Shown piece after piece: positions 22,230 to 30,048 of a stretch of 64,000 bases of DNA (positions are counted from its first letter, which is position 1; the number at the start of each line of letters is the position of its first letter). The notes beneath the pieces were generated by a model. That model saw nothing but the letters and a program-made list of their open reading frames with translations. It was not told the origin of the DNA and made no database searches. Source of the stretch: Siderastrea radians (lineage: Eukaryota > Cnidaria > Anthozoa > Scleractinia > Rhizangiidae); the NCBI GenBank assembly GCA_964017195.1, contig OZ024890.1, positions 51,329,593 to 51,393,592 on the forward strand, given 5' to 3'. The position numbers and the translations under genes were made by a program.

Positions 22230-23341
22230 AGAGAACCAAACGCCCTGTCTCGTCGTCAACGAAGAAAAGCAAGGTCTCGCAACAATGGTTAAACCGTTAC
22301 CACGATCCTAGCGCCCCGGGGAGTTTAGGTGGGGTGCAACGATTTGCCAAAGCCCAGGGCCTCCCGTTGAAAAAAGCCCAACGACTCTTGGAACAGGATG
22401 TGGGCTACACCTTGCATAAACCACGACGTCGTCGTTTTGCTACCTTACCCGTGGTCGTAGGGGGGTTGGACGATCAATGGGCCGCGGATTTAGTGGAAGT
22501 GCAACGGTTGGCCAAACATAATCGGGGTATACGCTACTTATTGACCGTCGTGGATGTCTTGTCCAAGTACGCATGGGTGCAACCGTTGAAAACCAAAACC
22601 GGCGTGGCCCTCGTGAAAGCCTTTGAGAAGATTGTGAGACAAGGAGGGCGGCACCCCAACCGATTGCAAACGGATCGAGGGAAAGAATTTTACAATCGGA
22701 CCTTTCAACGATGGGTCGACGAGCAAGACATTCACCATTTTTCCACCGAAGGGGATGCCAAAGCCAGTGTGGTGGAACGATTTAACCGCACCTTGAAAGA
22801 ACGGTTGTACCGTTATTTGACCACGGCCAACACCTTACGCTTTGACAATGTCTTACCCCAGTTGGTGCAAGGGTATAATGCCACCCGTCATCGAAGTATT
22901 GGCATGCCCCCCGAAAACGTGACGTGGGACAACGAAGAAGCCGTGTGGAAACGATTGTACAGCAAGCGATTGAAAGGCTACAAAAAACCCCAATTCAAAG
23001 TCGGGGATCGGGTCCGTCTGAACACGATTCATCGGACCTTTGAAAAAGGCTATCTCCCCGGTTGGACCGAAGAAGTGTTTGTGGTGCATCGTGTGATCCC
23101 GGGCCCCGTGCCCACCTATAAGATTCACGAATGGGATGAGACCCCCATCCAAGGCACGTTTTATGAAGAGGATTTACAAAAAGTCCAGGTGTCCGACGTG
23201 TTTCGCATCGAAAAGGTACTTAAGCGTCAAAAAGATCGTTGGTTGGTCAAGTGGAAAGGGTGGCCCGACAAGTACAATAGTTGGATTGCTCGAGGTGACG
23301 TGACATCCCTTCGACCGCGCAAACGACGCCGACGCCGCTAA
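22169..23341 (+). CDS. Retroviral-type (rve/DDE) integrase with chromodomain
   Basis: 390 aa. The catalytic triad is visible: D107 (WAADLVE), D169 (LQTDRGKEF) and E203 (VVERFNRTLKE), a D,D(33)E spacing. A basic N-terminal region (residues 1-90) precedes the core. An SH3-like segment (FKVGDRVRL, about 276-284) follows it, and a C-terminal chromodomain (about 345-374, RWLVKWKGWPDKYNSW) leads to an Arg-rich tail. Polinton integrases join the terminal repeats to target DNA and leave 6-bp duplications, as seen here. The chromodomain could bias insertion towards methylated histones. All key residues are present, so the enzyme may be active. Confidence 0.95.
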   Translation: MPERMAPRKKTQRWSTTTKLKRTKRPVSSSTKKSKVSQQWLNRYHDPSAPGSLGGVQRFAKAQGLPLKKAQRLLEQDVGYTLHKPRRRRFATLPVVVGGLDDQWAADLVEVQRLAKHNRGIRYLLTVVDVLSKYAWVQPLKTKTGVALVKAFEKIVRQGGRHPNRLQTDRGKEFYNRTFQRWVDEQDIHHFSTEGDAKASVVERFNRTLKERLYRYLTTANTLRFDNVLPQLVQGYNATRHRSIGMPPENVTWDNEEAVWKRLYSKRLKGYKKPQFKVGDRVRLNTIHRTFEKGYLPGWTEEVFVVHRVIPGPVPTYKIHEWDETPIQGTFYEEDLQKVQVSDVFRIEKVLKRQKDRWLVKWKGWPDKYNSWIARGDVTSLRPRKRRRRR

Positions 23342-23345
23342 AACA

Positions 23346-24386
23346 ATGACGTTCGTCCCCAATTCGTCGTTTTACGTGACGTTGATGAGTCATGCGAGTA
23401 CCAAAGAGTTTCCGGGCAACAAAGCCCATCTGTTCCGAAACCGGTTGCCGAAACCCATTCGATTTATGGGACGCGGATGGATGGTGGGCATGGCGAGTTT
23501 ATCCTTACCCACCATTCCGGTGGTGGCGGAAGAAGGAGGCGTGGGCGAATCCCACCCTCTGTTGTATGTACGATGGCACGAACGCGTGCATGACAAAGAC
23601 GATTTGGGGAACGATGTCTGGTGGCATCAACGTCGCGAACTCTTTACCTACGGTCGAGATATGAAAGAGGAATTGGCCTCGTCGACGGGATCGCACTTGT
23701 TTCATCAACTGGTGTACCGGTACGAGCAAAGCCGTGCCAAACAAACCCAACCCCTCAAGAAATGGGCAGAGAACAATGGCGTCAAATTGTACCCGACCTT
23801 TGAATGGACCTCCGACGGGGATTTGGTGTTGAATACCGTCAATGTGGATTACAAACGACAAGTGGCCCGCGTGGAATGGGGTAGAACCTTGGCCTTGAGA
23901 ATGGGATGGATTGAACAAGTGTCGACGGGAGTCTATCGATTGGGGCCCAATATCCTACAAGAATTTCATTCGGACTCGATTCCTACCCCGTCGGATGTCG
24001 TGGATGGCAGCAATAAACCCGCCTTTTGGAAAGTGGATGGGGATTATATGAACTTGAGTATGACCTGTAATTGGCGGTTTGTGAATTTGAACGCGACCTT
24101 TCGGCCCTCGTTGGAATTTCCCTCGGTGCGTCCTTTGCACGTGTATTGTGATGTCGGGACCAGTAGTATGGTAGGGGGTCGCATCACGGATCTCTTACGA
24201 GAAATCAAGTACCAACCCAAAGAAACCACGCACTTTGAACCGCGTCATATTCAATATGTCCCGGTACGCAATGAAGTGGTGGAAATCGTGGAAACGCAAA
24301 TGGCCGAAATCAATGGGGATCTCGCCCAATTTGGCGAAGGGCATACCCTCCTGACCCTCCACTTTAAAAGGGAGGTGGTGGTGTGA
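23346..24386 (+). CDS. Minor capsid (penton-like) protein A
   Basis: 346 aa; ATG 23346 follows the integrase stop by 4 nt. The N-terminus NSSFYVTLMSHASTKEFPGN followed by RLPKPI and GRGWMVGM has the layout of the Polinton protein taken to be the single jelly-roll minor capsid or penton protein (FYVTL-S...FP-N...L-P...W-VG). Near residues 255-310 are TDLLRE and HFEPRHIQYVPVRNEVVE, also shared with the next gene. It would form the fivefold vertices of the particle. The penton label rests on family pattern, not on a structure. Confidence 0.75.
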   Translation: MTFVPNSSFYVTLMSHASTKEFPGNKAHLFRNRLPKPIRFMGRGWMVGMASLSLPTIPVVAEEGGVGESHPLLYVRWHERVHDKDDLGNDVWWHQRRELFTYGRDMKEELASSTGSHLFHQLVYRYEQSRAKQTQPLKKWAENNGVKLYPTFEWTSDGDLVLNTVNVDYKRQVARVEWGRTLALRMGWIEQVSTGVYRLGPNILQEFHSDSIPTPSDVVDGSNKPAFWKVDGDYMNLSMTCNWRFVNLNATFRPSLEFPSVRPLHVYCDVGTSSMVGGRITDLLREIKYQPKETTHFEPRHIQYVPVRNEVVEIVETQMAEINGDLAQFGEGHTLLTLHFKREVVV

Positions 24387-24397
24387 AGCAGACAAAG

Positions 24398-25450
24398 ATG
24401 TCGTTCTACGTGACGTTACCCAGTCATTCCAACCGACGTGAATTTCCCAACAACCAAGCCAATAACTTCAAGATTCGTCTACCGAAACCGTTACAACTCA
24501 CAGGGGGTGGATGGCAAGTGGGGTTGAGCGCCATTTCCTTACCGGATGCGCGCGTCAATTTGTACGAGTTGGTGAAGAAAAATGGGTACGTCATGGGGAC
24601 GTCCTGGGATCAAACCTATCCCAAACCGAATGGAAAAGATGGGGAAATGACCTCGCGAGTAGACATCGCGCGAACCATCATCGATGACGTGAAAGATTTG
24701 GATTGGGTGGTGGATGGGGTGAGTTTCATGAAAGCCATCATTGCTCACTTGGAACAACAACGTATGGAATTGGCCATTCAAGGTGGCCGGTTTACCAATG
24801 ATCAAGGCAAACACACCTACATCAAGTTTCGTTGGGAAGGCGAGGATCTGCTCATCGACAACACGAATGTCTGTCATTGCGGCAACAAAACACCTTCCCT
24901 AACTATCTATACCAAGTTAGCACTCAAGATGGGATGGTTACGTCAAATTGACACTGTATTGACGTTGGGGCCAAACTTACAACAAGAATTCATCGGGGAT
25001 CAAATCCCCAACATGACAAAACCAGCCGTTGACAACGATTGGAACGATGTGAACGACGATCAGAGCAAGGCGGTCTTTTGGACGGTGCGTTCGTTTTTAC
25101 CGGATTATTTACAATTGAGTATGAGTTGTCATTGGCGTTTCACGAACTTGAATGTGGCGTTTCGGGCGGTGGTGGGGGAACCCACACGATCATTGCACGT
25201 GTACTCGGACGTGGCAGGCAGCACTATGGTGGGCAATCGCGTGACCGATTTGTTGCGTGAAATCCAGTACAAGCGACAAGCACGAGGCACCCTGTACTTT
25301 GAACCGTTGCACATTCAATACATGGCTCTTCGTAACGAGGTGGTGGAAATGATTCATGTTCAAGTCGCCGAAACGATTGGTAGAGGAGGAGACTTGGTCA
25401 AGTTTGGTGAAGGTCATACCATTGTCACGTTACACTTCAAAAAGGCATAA
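24398..25450 (+). CDS. Minor capsid (penton-like) protein B, paralogue of A
   Basis: 350 aa. The open frame begins with GTG at 24383, overlapping the previous stop, but the first ATG is 24398 (MSFYVTLPSHSN), which aligns with the start of protein A. Shared blocks include FYVTL.SH, EFP.N, GW.VG, ALKMGW/ALRMGW, LGPN.QQEF/LGPNILQEF, TDLLREI and FGEGHT. This is an ancient tandem duplication, since identity is limited to conserved blocks. Two vertex or spike proteins could assemble as a mixed penton or serve different roles. Confidence 0.75.
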   Translation: MSFYVTLPSHSNRREFPNNQANNFKIRLPKPLQLTGGGWQVGLSAISLPDARVNLYELVKKNGYVMGTSWDQTYPKPNGKDGEMTSRVDIARTIIDDVKDLDWVVDGVSFMKAIIAHLEQQRMELAIQGGRFTNDQGKHTYIKFRWEGEDLLIDNTNVCHCGNKTPSLTIYTKLALKMGWLRQIDTVLTLGPNLQQEFIGDQIPNMTKPAVDNDWNDVNDDQSKAVFWTVRSFLPDYLQLSMSCHWRFTNLNVAFRAVVGEPTRSLHVYSDVAGSTMVGNRVTDLLREIQYKRQARGTLYFEPLHIQYMALRNEVVEMIHVQVAETIGRGGDLVKFGEGHTIVTLHFKKA

Positions 25451-25483
25451 AAAAGAGAGTCGAGAAGGAACCCCCAGTCAATC

Positions 25484-25720
25484 ATGCCACCGAAACGACG
25501 ACGACGACGACAACGACGCCGAAAACAAGCTCCCCAAGCGGGGGAAGGGATCAACGCAGTGATTGCGGGAATTCCTAAAACGGCCTGGTCCATCACCAAA
25601 GGGCTAGAAAAGTTGGCGAAAAAGAATGCCAGAAAATCGCATTTGAAACGCATGGAGGAAATCCGACAAGGAAAACGAAAACGCTATGCGGGGGAATCGT
25701 TTACGTGCAGCCTCATGTGA
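25484..25720 (+). CDS. Small Arg-rich core protein (GEG site), 78 aa
   Basis: It starts MPPKRRRRRQRRRKQAP, followed by QAGEGINAVIAGIPKTAW and a basic C-terminal half. The basic segment, then Gly-x-Gly, then a hydrophobic helix is shared with several other small genes here and resembles the layout of adenovirus core precursors processed by adenain. It probably packages DNA and may be matured near residue 21. It lies 33 nt after penton B and before a TATAAAA box. Confidence 0.7.
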   Translation: MPPKRRRRRQRRRKQAPQAGEGINAVIAGIPKTAWSITKGLEKLAKKNARKSHLKRMEEIRQGKRKRYAGESFTCSLM

Positions 25721-25721
25721 G

Positions 25722-25728
25722 TATAAAA
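25722..25728 (+). promoter_or_regulatory. TATAAAA box before the 108-aa core protein
   Basis: TATAAAA starts just after the previous stop codon and lies 77 nt before the ATG at 25799. Confidence 0.6.
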
Positions 25729-25798
25729 AGAGACGAGCCCCCTGTGAAAAACAACCAAAGGCATCCCTGGTGAAGAAGAAGAAGAAGAAGAAGACACC

Positions 25799-26125
25799 AT
25801 GCGTGGGGGAAGTTTGACACGATTTCGAACCGACGAGTGGTATGATCAACAAGGCAAAGGGTTGGCGACGGATCTGATGCGTGGGGGGTTGCAAGGTCTT
25901 ATAAGGACGCGAAATCCTTTAAAACTGCCTAGTAATATCAAGAGAGGCTTGACAACGGGTTTGACACGCGGGATCAAACGCAAAGCCGAAGACGCCCTTA
26001 AAAAGGAAATCACCAAACAAGCCAAGAAAGCGTTGAGTAATAAGAGCGTGAAAGACGCCGTGCGGGTCGCCAGTGCCTTATTTCCCAAACAAACCAAACG
26101 GGCGCGTGATATTTTGGGCGTGTGA
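25799..26125 (+). CDS. Small basic virion/core protein, 108 aa
   Basis: It starts MRGGSLTRFRTDEW and contains a second basic/RGG-like motif (LMRGGLQGL) near residue 28. The middle and C-terminus are Lys-rich and helical, ending RARDILGV. The two RGG sites are candidate cleavage points for the element's protease. By position (before the major capsid gene) and composition it is a core or cement protein; no specific homologue is claimed. Its stop overlaps the start region of the next gene. Confidence 0.65.
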   Translation: MRGGSLTRFRTDEWYDQQGKGLATDLMRGGLQGLIRTRNPLKLPSNIKRGLTTGLTRGIKRKAEDALKKEITKQAKKALSNKSVKDAVRVASALFPKQTKRARDILGV

Positions 26126-26127
26126 AC

Positions 26128-26355
26128 ATGGAGCCCGTGCATTCACGACCTCGACGGATTCGTAGTAATCGAGGGTTGACTCAATGGGGTGGACTGTATC
26201 CGTTTTGGAAACTGATGCGACGACAACGTGGCGGTTGGTTGAGTCCCGAGGTGATGAGACTGCCCGGGTTTGATTTGAGACAACATTTAGCACGACGACG
26301 GTATAAAAACCCCTCACGGCGACGACGTACCACCACTCGACGACGACGACGTTAA
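26128..26355 (+). CDS. Small Arg-rich protein (QRGGW site), 75 aa
   Basis: The ATG at 26128 (MEPVHSRPRR) is preferred over an in-frame GTG at 26122. Residues about 30-38 read LMRRQRGGWL, the recurrent basic/RGG junction. The C-terminus is a run of Arg and Thr codons (RRRRTTTRRRRR), suggesting DNA binding. It ends 2 nt before the major capsid ATG, and a TATAAAA box for the capsid gene is embedded in it at 26302-26308. Confidence 0.65.
   Translation: MEPVHSRPRRIRSNRGLTQWGGLYPFWKLMRRQRGGWLSPEVMRLPGFDLRQHLARRRYKNPSRRRRTTTRRRRR
26302..26308 (+). promoter_or_regulatory. TATAAAA box of the major capsid gene
   Basis: TATAAAA lies 56 nt before the ATG at 26358, inside the preceding coding region. 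Confidence 0.65.
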
Positions 26356-26357
26356 AC

Positions 26358-27758
26358 ATGCCTGACGTGAGTACACAAACCGCCCCGGCTCACGAGCGTT
26401 CCGAAGGGACCGTCAACCCAGCGTTACGGATTTTCAAGGTGCCCCCGACCGACATTAGCATCAATGCCTATCGCATGGTCACCATCCAACCCACCACCAC
26501 GGGCATCAATCCCATGGAATTCATCATTCCGGGATTAGACGATTTTGTGGATTTGGGACGCAGTTACTTTACCATGGAATTGAGATTGAAGAAAAGTACC
26601 AATGGCAACTTGGTGGCCGATGAAAACTTGTGGCCCGTCAACAATTTAGCCCATTCCATCATCAAACAAATTGACTTGCAGTTGAATGGCACGTTGATCA
26701 GTCCTCAATCCGACACCTATCATTACAAAGCGTACCTGGAAAGCTTGCTGAATTTTGACCGAGAAGATGGCAAGACCGTGTTGGGACCCCAAGGATGGTT
26801 CAATCAAGTGGATTTCCCACCCCAATGGACTGCTGCCAACGTAGACTTTGGTACCCCTAATGCAGCCTGGACCAATCTCCCTGCCAATCACAAAGGAGCC
26901 TTGGCCGCCATGGTAGCCGAAACCGCCAAGTATGCAGGAGGTGTCACCCACAGTCTGGTGTTTACCCCCCACCTGGAAGTGTTTCACACCGGCAAATTGT
27001 TAGTGCCTGGCATTGAAATCAAGATGAAATTTCATTTCAATAGCCCGGCCCTGTTTTTCAATGGAGTGGCTCTGGCAGGTCGATTGATGGAAGGCGATGT
27101 GAAACTACGGTTTCATCTCTGCCAACTGCGTTTGAATGACGCCATCTACCAGAGTTTGTCTGAAAAAAGACACAATGAAGGCCAAGTGGCGGCTTACCCG
27201 ACCGTCCGCAGTGAAATCCGAACCTTCACTATGCAAGACAACCTGGTCCGCTTTGATATCCCTAACCTGTTTCAAAACAGAATACCGGACCGATTGATTG
27301 TGGGGTTGTTGGACAGCCGCGCCTTCAATGGAGATGTGACCCGAGATCCGTTCTGTTTCCAGAAATTTGGGCTGACGTCCATTAAACAGATTGTCAAAGG
27401 CGAAGAATACCCTTATGAAACCCTGCAGTTAGTGCACAACAATGGCAGCCGAGATAACTTGGGGTACTTCCGTTTTCTGCAAGCCAGTGGCGCTTGGTGT
27501 AAAAAGAAAGGCAATATGGTAGAACTAGGAGATTGGGGCCAAGCTAAAAATTGTACCTTGTACATGTTTGACAATGTGGCCAATGGATGTGCCGACAGTC
27601 AAAACCTCAACCCCAAGCAAAGTGGAGATTTACAATTGGTCTTGGAATTTGGAGCCGCCCCCGGTGTCAATATAACCGTGCTCGTCTATGGAGAATTTGA
27701 GAACTTGCTGGAGATTGACCGCAACGGAGCCGTGTTGTACAACATTTACCAACACTGA
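26358..27758 (+). CDS. Major capsid protein (double jelly-roll)
   Basis: 466 aa. The N-terminal region IFKVPPTDISINAY, then INPMEFIIPGLDDFVDL and YFTMELRLKK, follows the layout of Polinton double jelly-roll capsid proteins (long ago noted as F54H12.2-like proteins in animal genomes). Further typical blocks are IIKQIDLQLNGTLISPQS with YHYKAYLESLLNF, and GIEIKMKFHFNSP. It forms the hexon-like trimers of an icosahedral shell. The length fits the family and there are no breaks. It is followed after 4 nt by the protease gene, as in many Polintons where shell and maturation genes are linked. Confidence 0.93.
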   Translation: MPDVSTQTAPAHERSEGTVNPALRIFKVPPTDISINAYRMVTIQPTTTGINPMEFIIPGLDDFVDLGRSYFTMELRLKKSTNGNLVADENLWPVNNLAHSIIKQIDLQLNGTLISPQSDTYHYKAYLESLLNFDREDGKTVLGPQGWFNQVDFPPQWTAANVDFGTPNAAWTNLPANHKGALAAMVAETAKYAGGVTHSLVFTPHLEVFHTGKLLVPGIEIKMKFHFNSPALFFNGVALAGRLMEGDVKLRFHLCQLRLNDAIYQSLSEKRHNEGQVAAYPTVRSEIRTFTMQDNLVRFDIPNLFQNRIPDRLIVGLLDSRAFNGDVTRDPFCFQKFGLTSIKQIVKGEEYPYETLQLVHNNGSRDNLGYFRFLQASGAWCKKKGNMVELGDWGQAKNCTLYMFDNVANGCADSQNLNPKQSGDLQLVLEFGAAPGVNITVLVYGEFENLLEIDRNGAVLYNIYQH

Positions 27759-27762
27759 AGAA

Positions 27763-28302
27763 ATGGAACACGTGGCCTTGAATAATGTGCAATTGGATTA
27801 TTTAGCCCGAGACGACCCCCACTTGAAACCTGTCTTTTACGGGACGGTGGCCTGTGATCGTTTACCCAAGAAGCCTGTCAAGACCCCACCCCAAGGGTAC
27901 ATTGTGAACACCGACCCACACGATCAACCCGGACAACATTGGTTAGGGGTGTGGACCGAGGGAAACGTGTGTGAAATCCTCGACAGTTATGCTTTGCCCC
28001 TGGACACGTACGTGCAAGCCGCCCCGTTCCAAGATTGGATGGTGAAACATTGGAAGTATGTGGTGACCAATGGCAAGTCCCTCCAAGCCATTTCAAGCAA
28101 GAGTTGTGGGGATTACGCCTTGTTGTACTTGAAAGCCAAAGCCCGTGGACGGACCTTGCAAGACTTTTTAAATGAGTTTTCCGATCATGATTATGTAAGC
28201 AATGACCATCAAGCCGGTCAACGCGTTCAACAATGGATTGTAGGCCAAGAAGCCAGATGGTATCAACTTTGTTGTCATCCGTATCATCAACGGAATGATT
28301 AA
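27763..28302 (+). CDS. Adenain-like maturation cysteine protease
   Basis: 179 aa from the ATG at 27763; a longer frame open to 27688 overlaps the capsid gene and is unlikely to be used. The catalytic layout of adenain/Ulp1-type proteases is visible: H59 (PGQHWLGVW), D74 (EILDSY), Q108 and C115 (SCGDYALLYL). It would cleave capsid and core precursors during particle maturation, often next to Gly-Gly or Gly-x-Gly, which fits the RGG/GEG sites of the small proteins here. An AATAAA poly(A) signal begins at 28304, right after the stop. Confidence 0.92.
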   Translation: MEHVALNNVQLDYLARDDPHLKPVFYGTVACDRLPKKPVKTPPQGYIVNTDPHDQPGQHWLGVWTEGNVCEILDSYALPLDTYVQAAPFQDWMVKHWKYVVTNGKSLQAISSKSCGDYALLYLKAKARGRTLQDFLNEFSDHDYVSNDHQAGQRVQQWIVGQEARWYQLCCHPYHQRND

Positions 28303-28303
28303 A

Positions 28304-28309
28304 TAAAAT
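28304..28309 (+). terminator. Poly(A) signal after the protease gene
   Basis: AATAAA immediately follows the protease stop codon and precedes the tRNA-like gene. Confidence 0.6.
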
Positions 28310-28330
28310 TCGTTGGAAAAAAAGTGTGTC

Positions 28331-28415
28331 GGAGTCGTAGCTCAGTCGGTAGAGCCTTTGGATCCCCCCGGATACAGGGGAGGATCGCGCGTGGGTTCGA
28401 GTCCCACCGATTCCA
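28331..28415 (+). tRNA. tRNA-like gene with an atypical anticodon arm
   Basis: A seven-base-pair acceptor stem (ggagtcg 28331-28337 with cgattcc 28408-28414, one G-T pair) is followed by a canonical D arm (gctc-agtcggta-gagc). The T arm gtggg-ttcgagt-cccac (28391-28407) is also canonical. The A box (tagctcagtcgg) and B box (ggttcgagtcc) match the polymerase III consensus, and a run of T at about 28430-28436 can terminate it. The middle, 28356-28390, does not fold as a normal anticodon arm. It forms gatcc/ggatc plus cccc/gggg around the loop ggataca, with an unpaired A, and no U33-anticodon-purine loop. It is therefore probably a structured tRNA-like RNA rather than a decoding tRNA. An unusual intron cannot be excluded. 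Confidence 0.75.
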
Positions 28416-28458
28416 ATAAAAAGGTGCCTTTTTTTTCTAAAGGGGTAGTATCGTCATC

Positions 28459-29112
28459 ATGCAAACGGGGAAACCGTTTCGTTTTCATACTCCCTCCTCT
28501 ATCTTGGTGGTAGGACCGTCGGGATGTGGCAAAACCGTGTTTACGGAAAAACTCTTGGTAGACAACCCCGAGTTGTTTGAAAGTCCCCCGACGCAAGTGC
28601 ATTATTGTTATGGCGCGTGGCAAGATCGATTTCAAGGCATGCAAGATCATGGGGTGGTGTTTCACGAAGGGATTCCCGATCATGACGCGTTGGTCCAATG
28701 GTTTCCTCAAGGACAGGGGGTCCTGGTCTTGGATGATTTAATGGATGAAGGGAGTCACGATAAACGCGTGTTGGATTTATTCACCAAACATTCACATCAT
28801 CAAGGGGTGACGGTGCTCTACTTGTGCCAAGACATGTTTCCCGTGGGGCGCTATGCCAAAAGTATATCCCGCAATGCGCATTACATTGTGGCGTTCAAGA
28901 ATCCCCGGGATCAATTAGGGGTACGCAATGTCATGCTGCAATCGTTTCCGACCACCTGGAAAGACACCTTGGAGACGTTTCATCAAGCCACCACGCGCCC
29001 GTATGGCTATTTGATGTTGGATTTACATCCCGCCTCCTCCGATCAACAACGTGTGTTGAGTCACCTGTTAAAAGACGAAGGATGGACACGCACCTATCAA
29101 AAGCGAGTATAA
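28459..29112 (+). CDS. FtsK/HerA-type genome-packaging ATPase
   Basis: 217 aa. The Walker A motif GPSGCGKT is at residues 19-26 and Walker B (GVLVLDDLMDE) at about 87-97. A sensor-like stretch (GVTVLYLCQDMFPVG) and SRNAHYIVAFKNPRD follow, as in the A32-like packaging ATPases of Polintons, adenovirus-like elements and large DNA viruses. It would pump the genome into the empty shell. The length fits the compact Polinton form. It sits between the tRNA-like gene and the glycine-rich protein gene, downstream of the capsid-protease block. Confidence 0.93.
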   Translation: MQTGKPFRFHTPSSILVVGPSGCGKTVFTEKLLVDNPELFESPPTQVHYCYGAWQDRFQGMQDHGVVFHEGIPDHDALVQWFPQGQGVLVLDDLMDEGSHDKRVLDLFTKHSHHQGVTVLYLCQDMFPVGRYAKSISRNAHYIVAFKNPRDQLGVRNVMLQSFPTTWKDTLETFHQATTRPYGYLMLDLHPASSDQQRVLSHLLKDEGWTRTYQKRV

Positions 29113-29114
29113 AG
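29108..29114 (+). promoter_or_regulatory. TATAAAG box before the Gly-rich protein
   Basis: TATAAAG overlaps the ATPase stop codon and lies 45 nt before the ATG at 29153. Confidence 0.55.
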
Positions 29115-29152
29115 GCACGACACCCCCTTTGGAACCGGAAAAAAGAGCAACC

Positions 29153-30046
29153 ATGGCGGATGAGGAGGACCGTCAACCTCCGCAATCGTACGATACCGTG
29201 TCCCCAGCGGGGGTTGGGGCGTCCAGCGGCAATGTCATGTCCCCAAGGGCTTGGCAAGATTTGTATATCTCGGGAGACCAAGGCCTTCTCGACGTGGCCA
29301 TGGAGGAAATGCCCCCTGATCCCCTCTATGAGTTTATGCAATCCATCCCCCCTGCCGACGTCATCGCGAGTTGGCCCGATGTGACTGATGTACCCCCTGC
29401 ACAGGCCTCTTCCCCCGCGGGGGTAGGAAGTCGAGCATCCCATTCACCCTCATTCCATAGCCCCCAGACCACCCCGGAGTCTTCTGGGGCTCGAACGCCT
29501 GCGACGCCTCCTAGCGTACCCCGGGCGGCGGGTGCTCGAACAGCCGCGGGTGCTGGGGGTAATGGGGGTGGACGTGGTGGAGGTGATGGTAGGGGACGCC
29601 GTGGACCTAGGACTAGAGGTGGACGTGGCGGTGGACGTGGCGGTGGTGGTGGTGGTGGTGGTGGTGCTGGTGGTGGTGCTGGCGGTGGAGGAGGAGGAGG
29701 AGGTGCTGGTGGTGCTGGTGGCGGTGGAGGAGGTGGAGGTGGTGGTGGTGGTGGTGGTGGTGGCGGTGGCCGTCGTGGTGGACGACGGGGGCGACGACGC
29801 CGACGCCTTTTCCCCACTTCACCTGCCTCCAGTACTCCTGGATCGTCTGGGGGGTCTGGTAGACAACCTCGTACCTTGCGTCAAGCCGATTTACAACGAC
29901 GTTTACGCATGCTATTACAAGATCAAGAACAATTGGCCCAAGGACGGGAAATTGCTAATGTGACCATGACCAATAGCATTGTGACCAGTTATAAACAAGG
30001 AGGAGCCCCGAGCGTACAAACCTCGTCGTCCCGGGTCTCGCCGTGA
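29153..30046 (+). CDS. Acidic / polyglycine-RGG disordered protein, 297 aa
   Basis: The ATG at 29153 has an ideal context (accatgg) and is preferred to an in-frame TTG at 29129. The N-terminal third is acidic and Pro/Ser-rich, followed by a spacer rich in Pro, Ser and Thr. A long low-complexity block (codons about 29560-29790) of Gly with RGG and RGRG motifs leads to an Arg-rich patch (RRGRRRRRLFP). The last 60 residues form a helical, Gln-rich segment. The repeat is built from ggt/gga triplets and is likely length-variable. RGG domains bind RNA and drive condensation, so a nucleic-acid or assembly role is a guess. It may be a fibre- or scaffold-like protein. Confidence 0.65.
   Translation: MADEEDRQPPQSYDTVSPAGVGASSGNVMSPRAWQDLYISGDQGLLDVAMEEMPPDPLYEFMQSIPPADVIASWPDVTDVPPAQASSPAGVGSRASHSPSFHSPQTTPESSGARTPATPPSVPRAAGARTAAGAGGNGGGRGGGDGRGRRGPRTRGGRGGGRGGGGGGGGGAGGGAGGGGGGGGAGGAGGGGGGGGGGGGGGGGGGRRGGRRGRRRRRLFPTSPASSTPGSSGGSGRQPRTLRQADLQRRLRMLLQDQEQLAQGREIANVTMTNSIVTSYKQGGAPSVQTSSSRVSP
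29630..29770 (+). repeat. GGT/GGA triplet repeat (polyglycine tract)
   Basis: Near-pure ggt, gga and gct codons form an in-frame simple repeat. Open frames on the opposite strand (polyproline) and in the +1 frame (polyvaline) are by-products of it. Confidence 0.9.
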
Positions 30047-30048
30047 GG

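Noticed and set aside
27688..27762. Upstream extension of the protease frame
   Set aside because: It overlaps the capsid gene; the ATG at 27763 directly follows the capsid stop and gives a family-sized protein.
28331..28415. Ordinary host tRNA captured by the element
   Set aside because: The anticodon arm cannot be folded canonically, so I call it tRNA-like; an intron-containing tRNA remains possible but pairs poorly.
29326..29817. Minus-strand proline-rich open frame
   Set aside because: It is the reverse reading of the ggt/gga polyglycine tract; polyproline and polyvaline frames there are compositional by-products.
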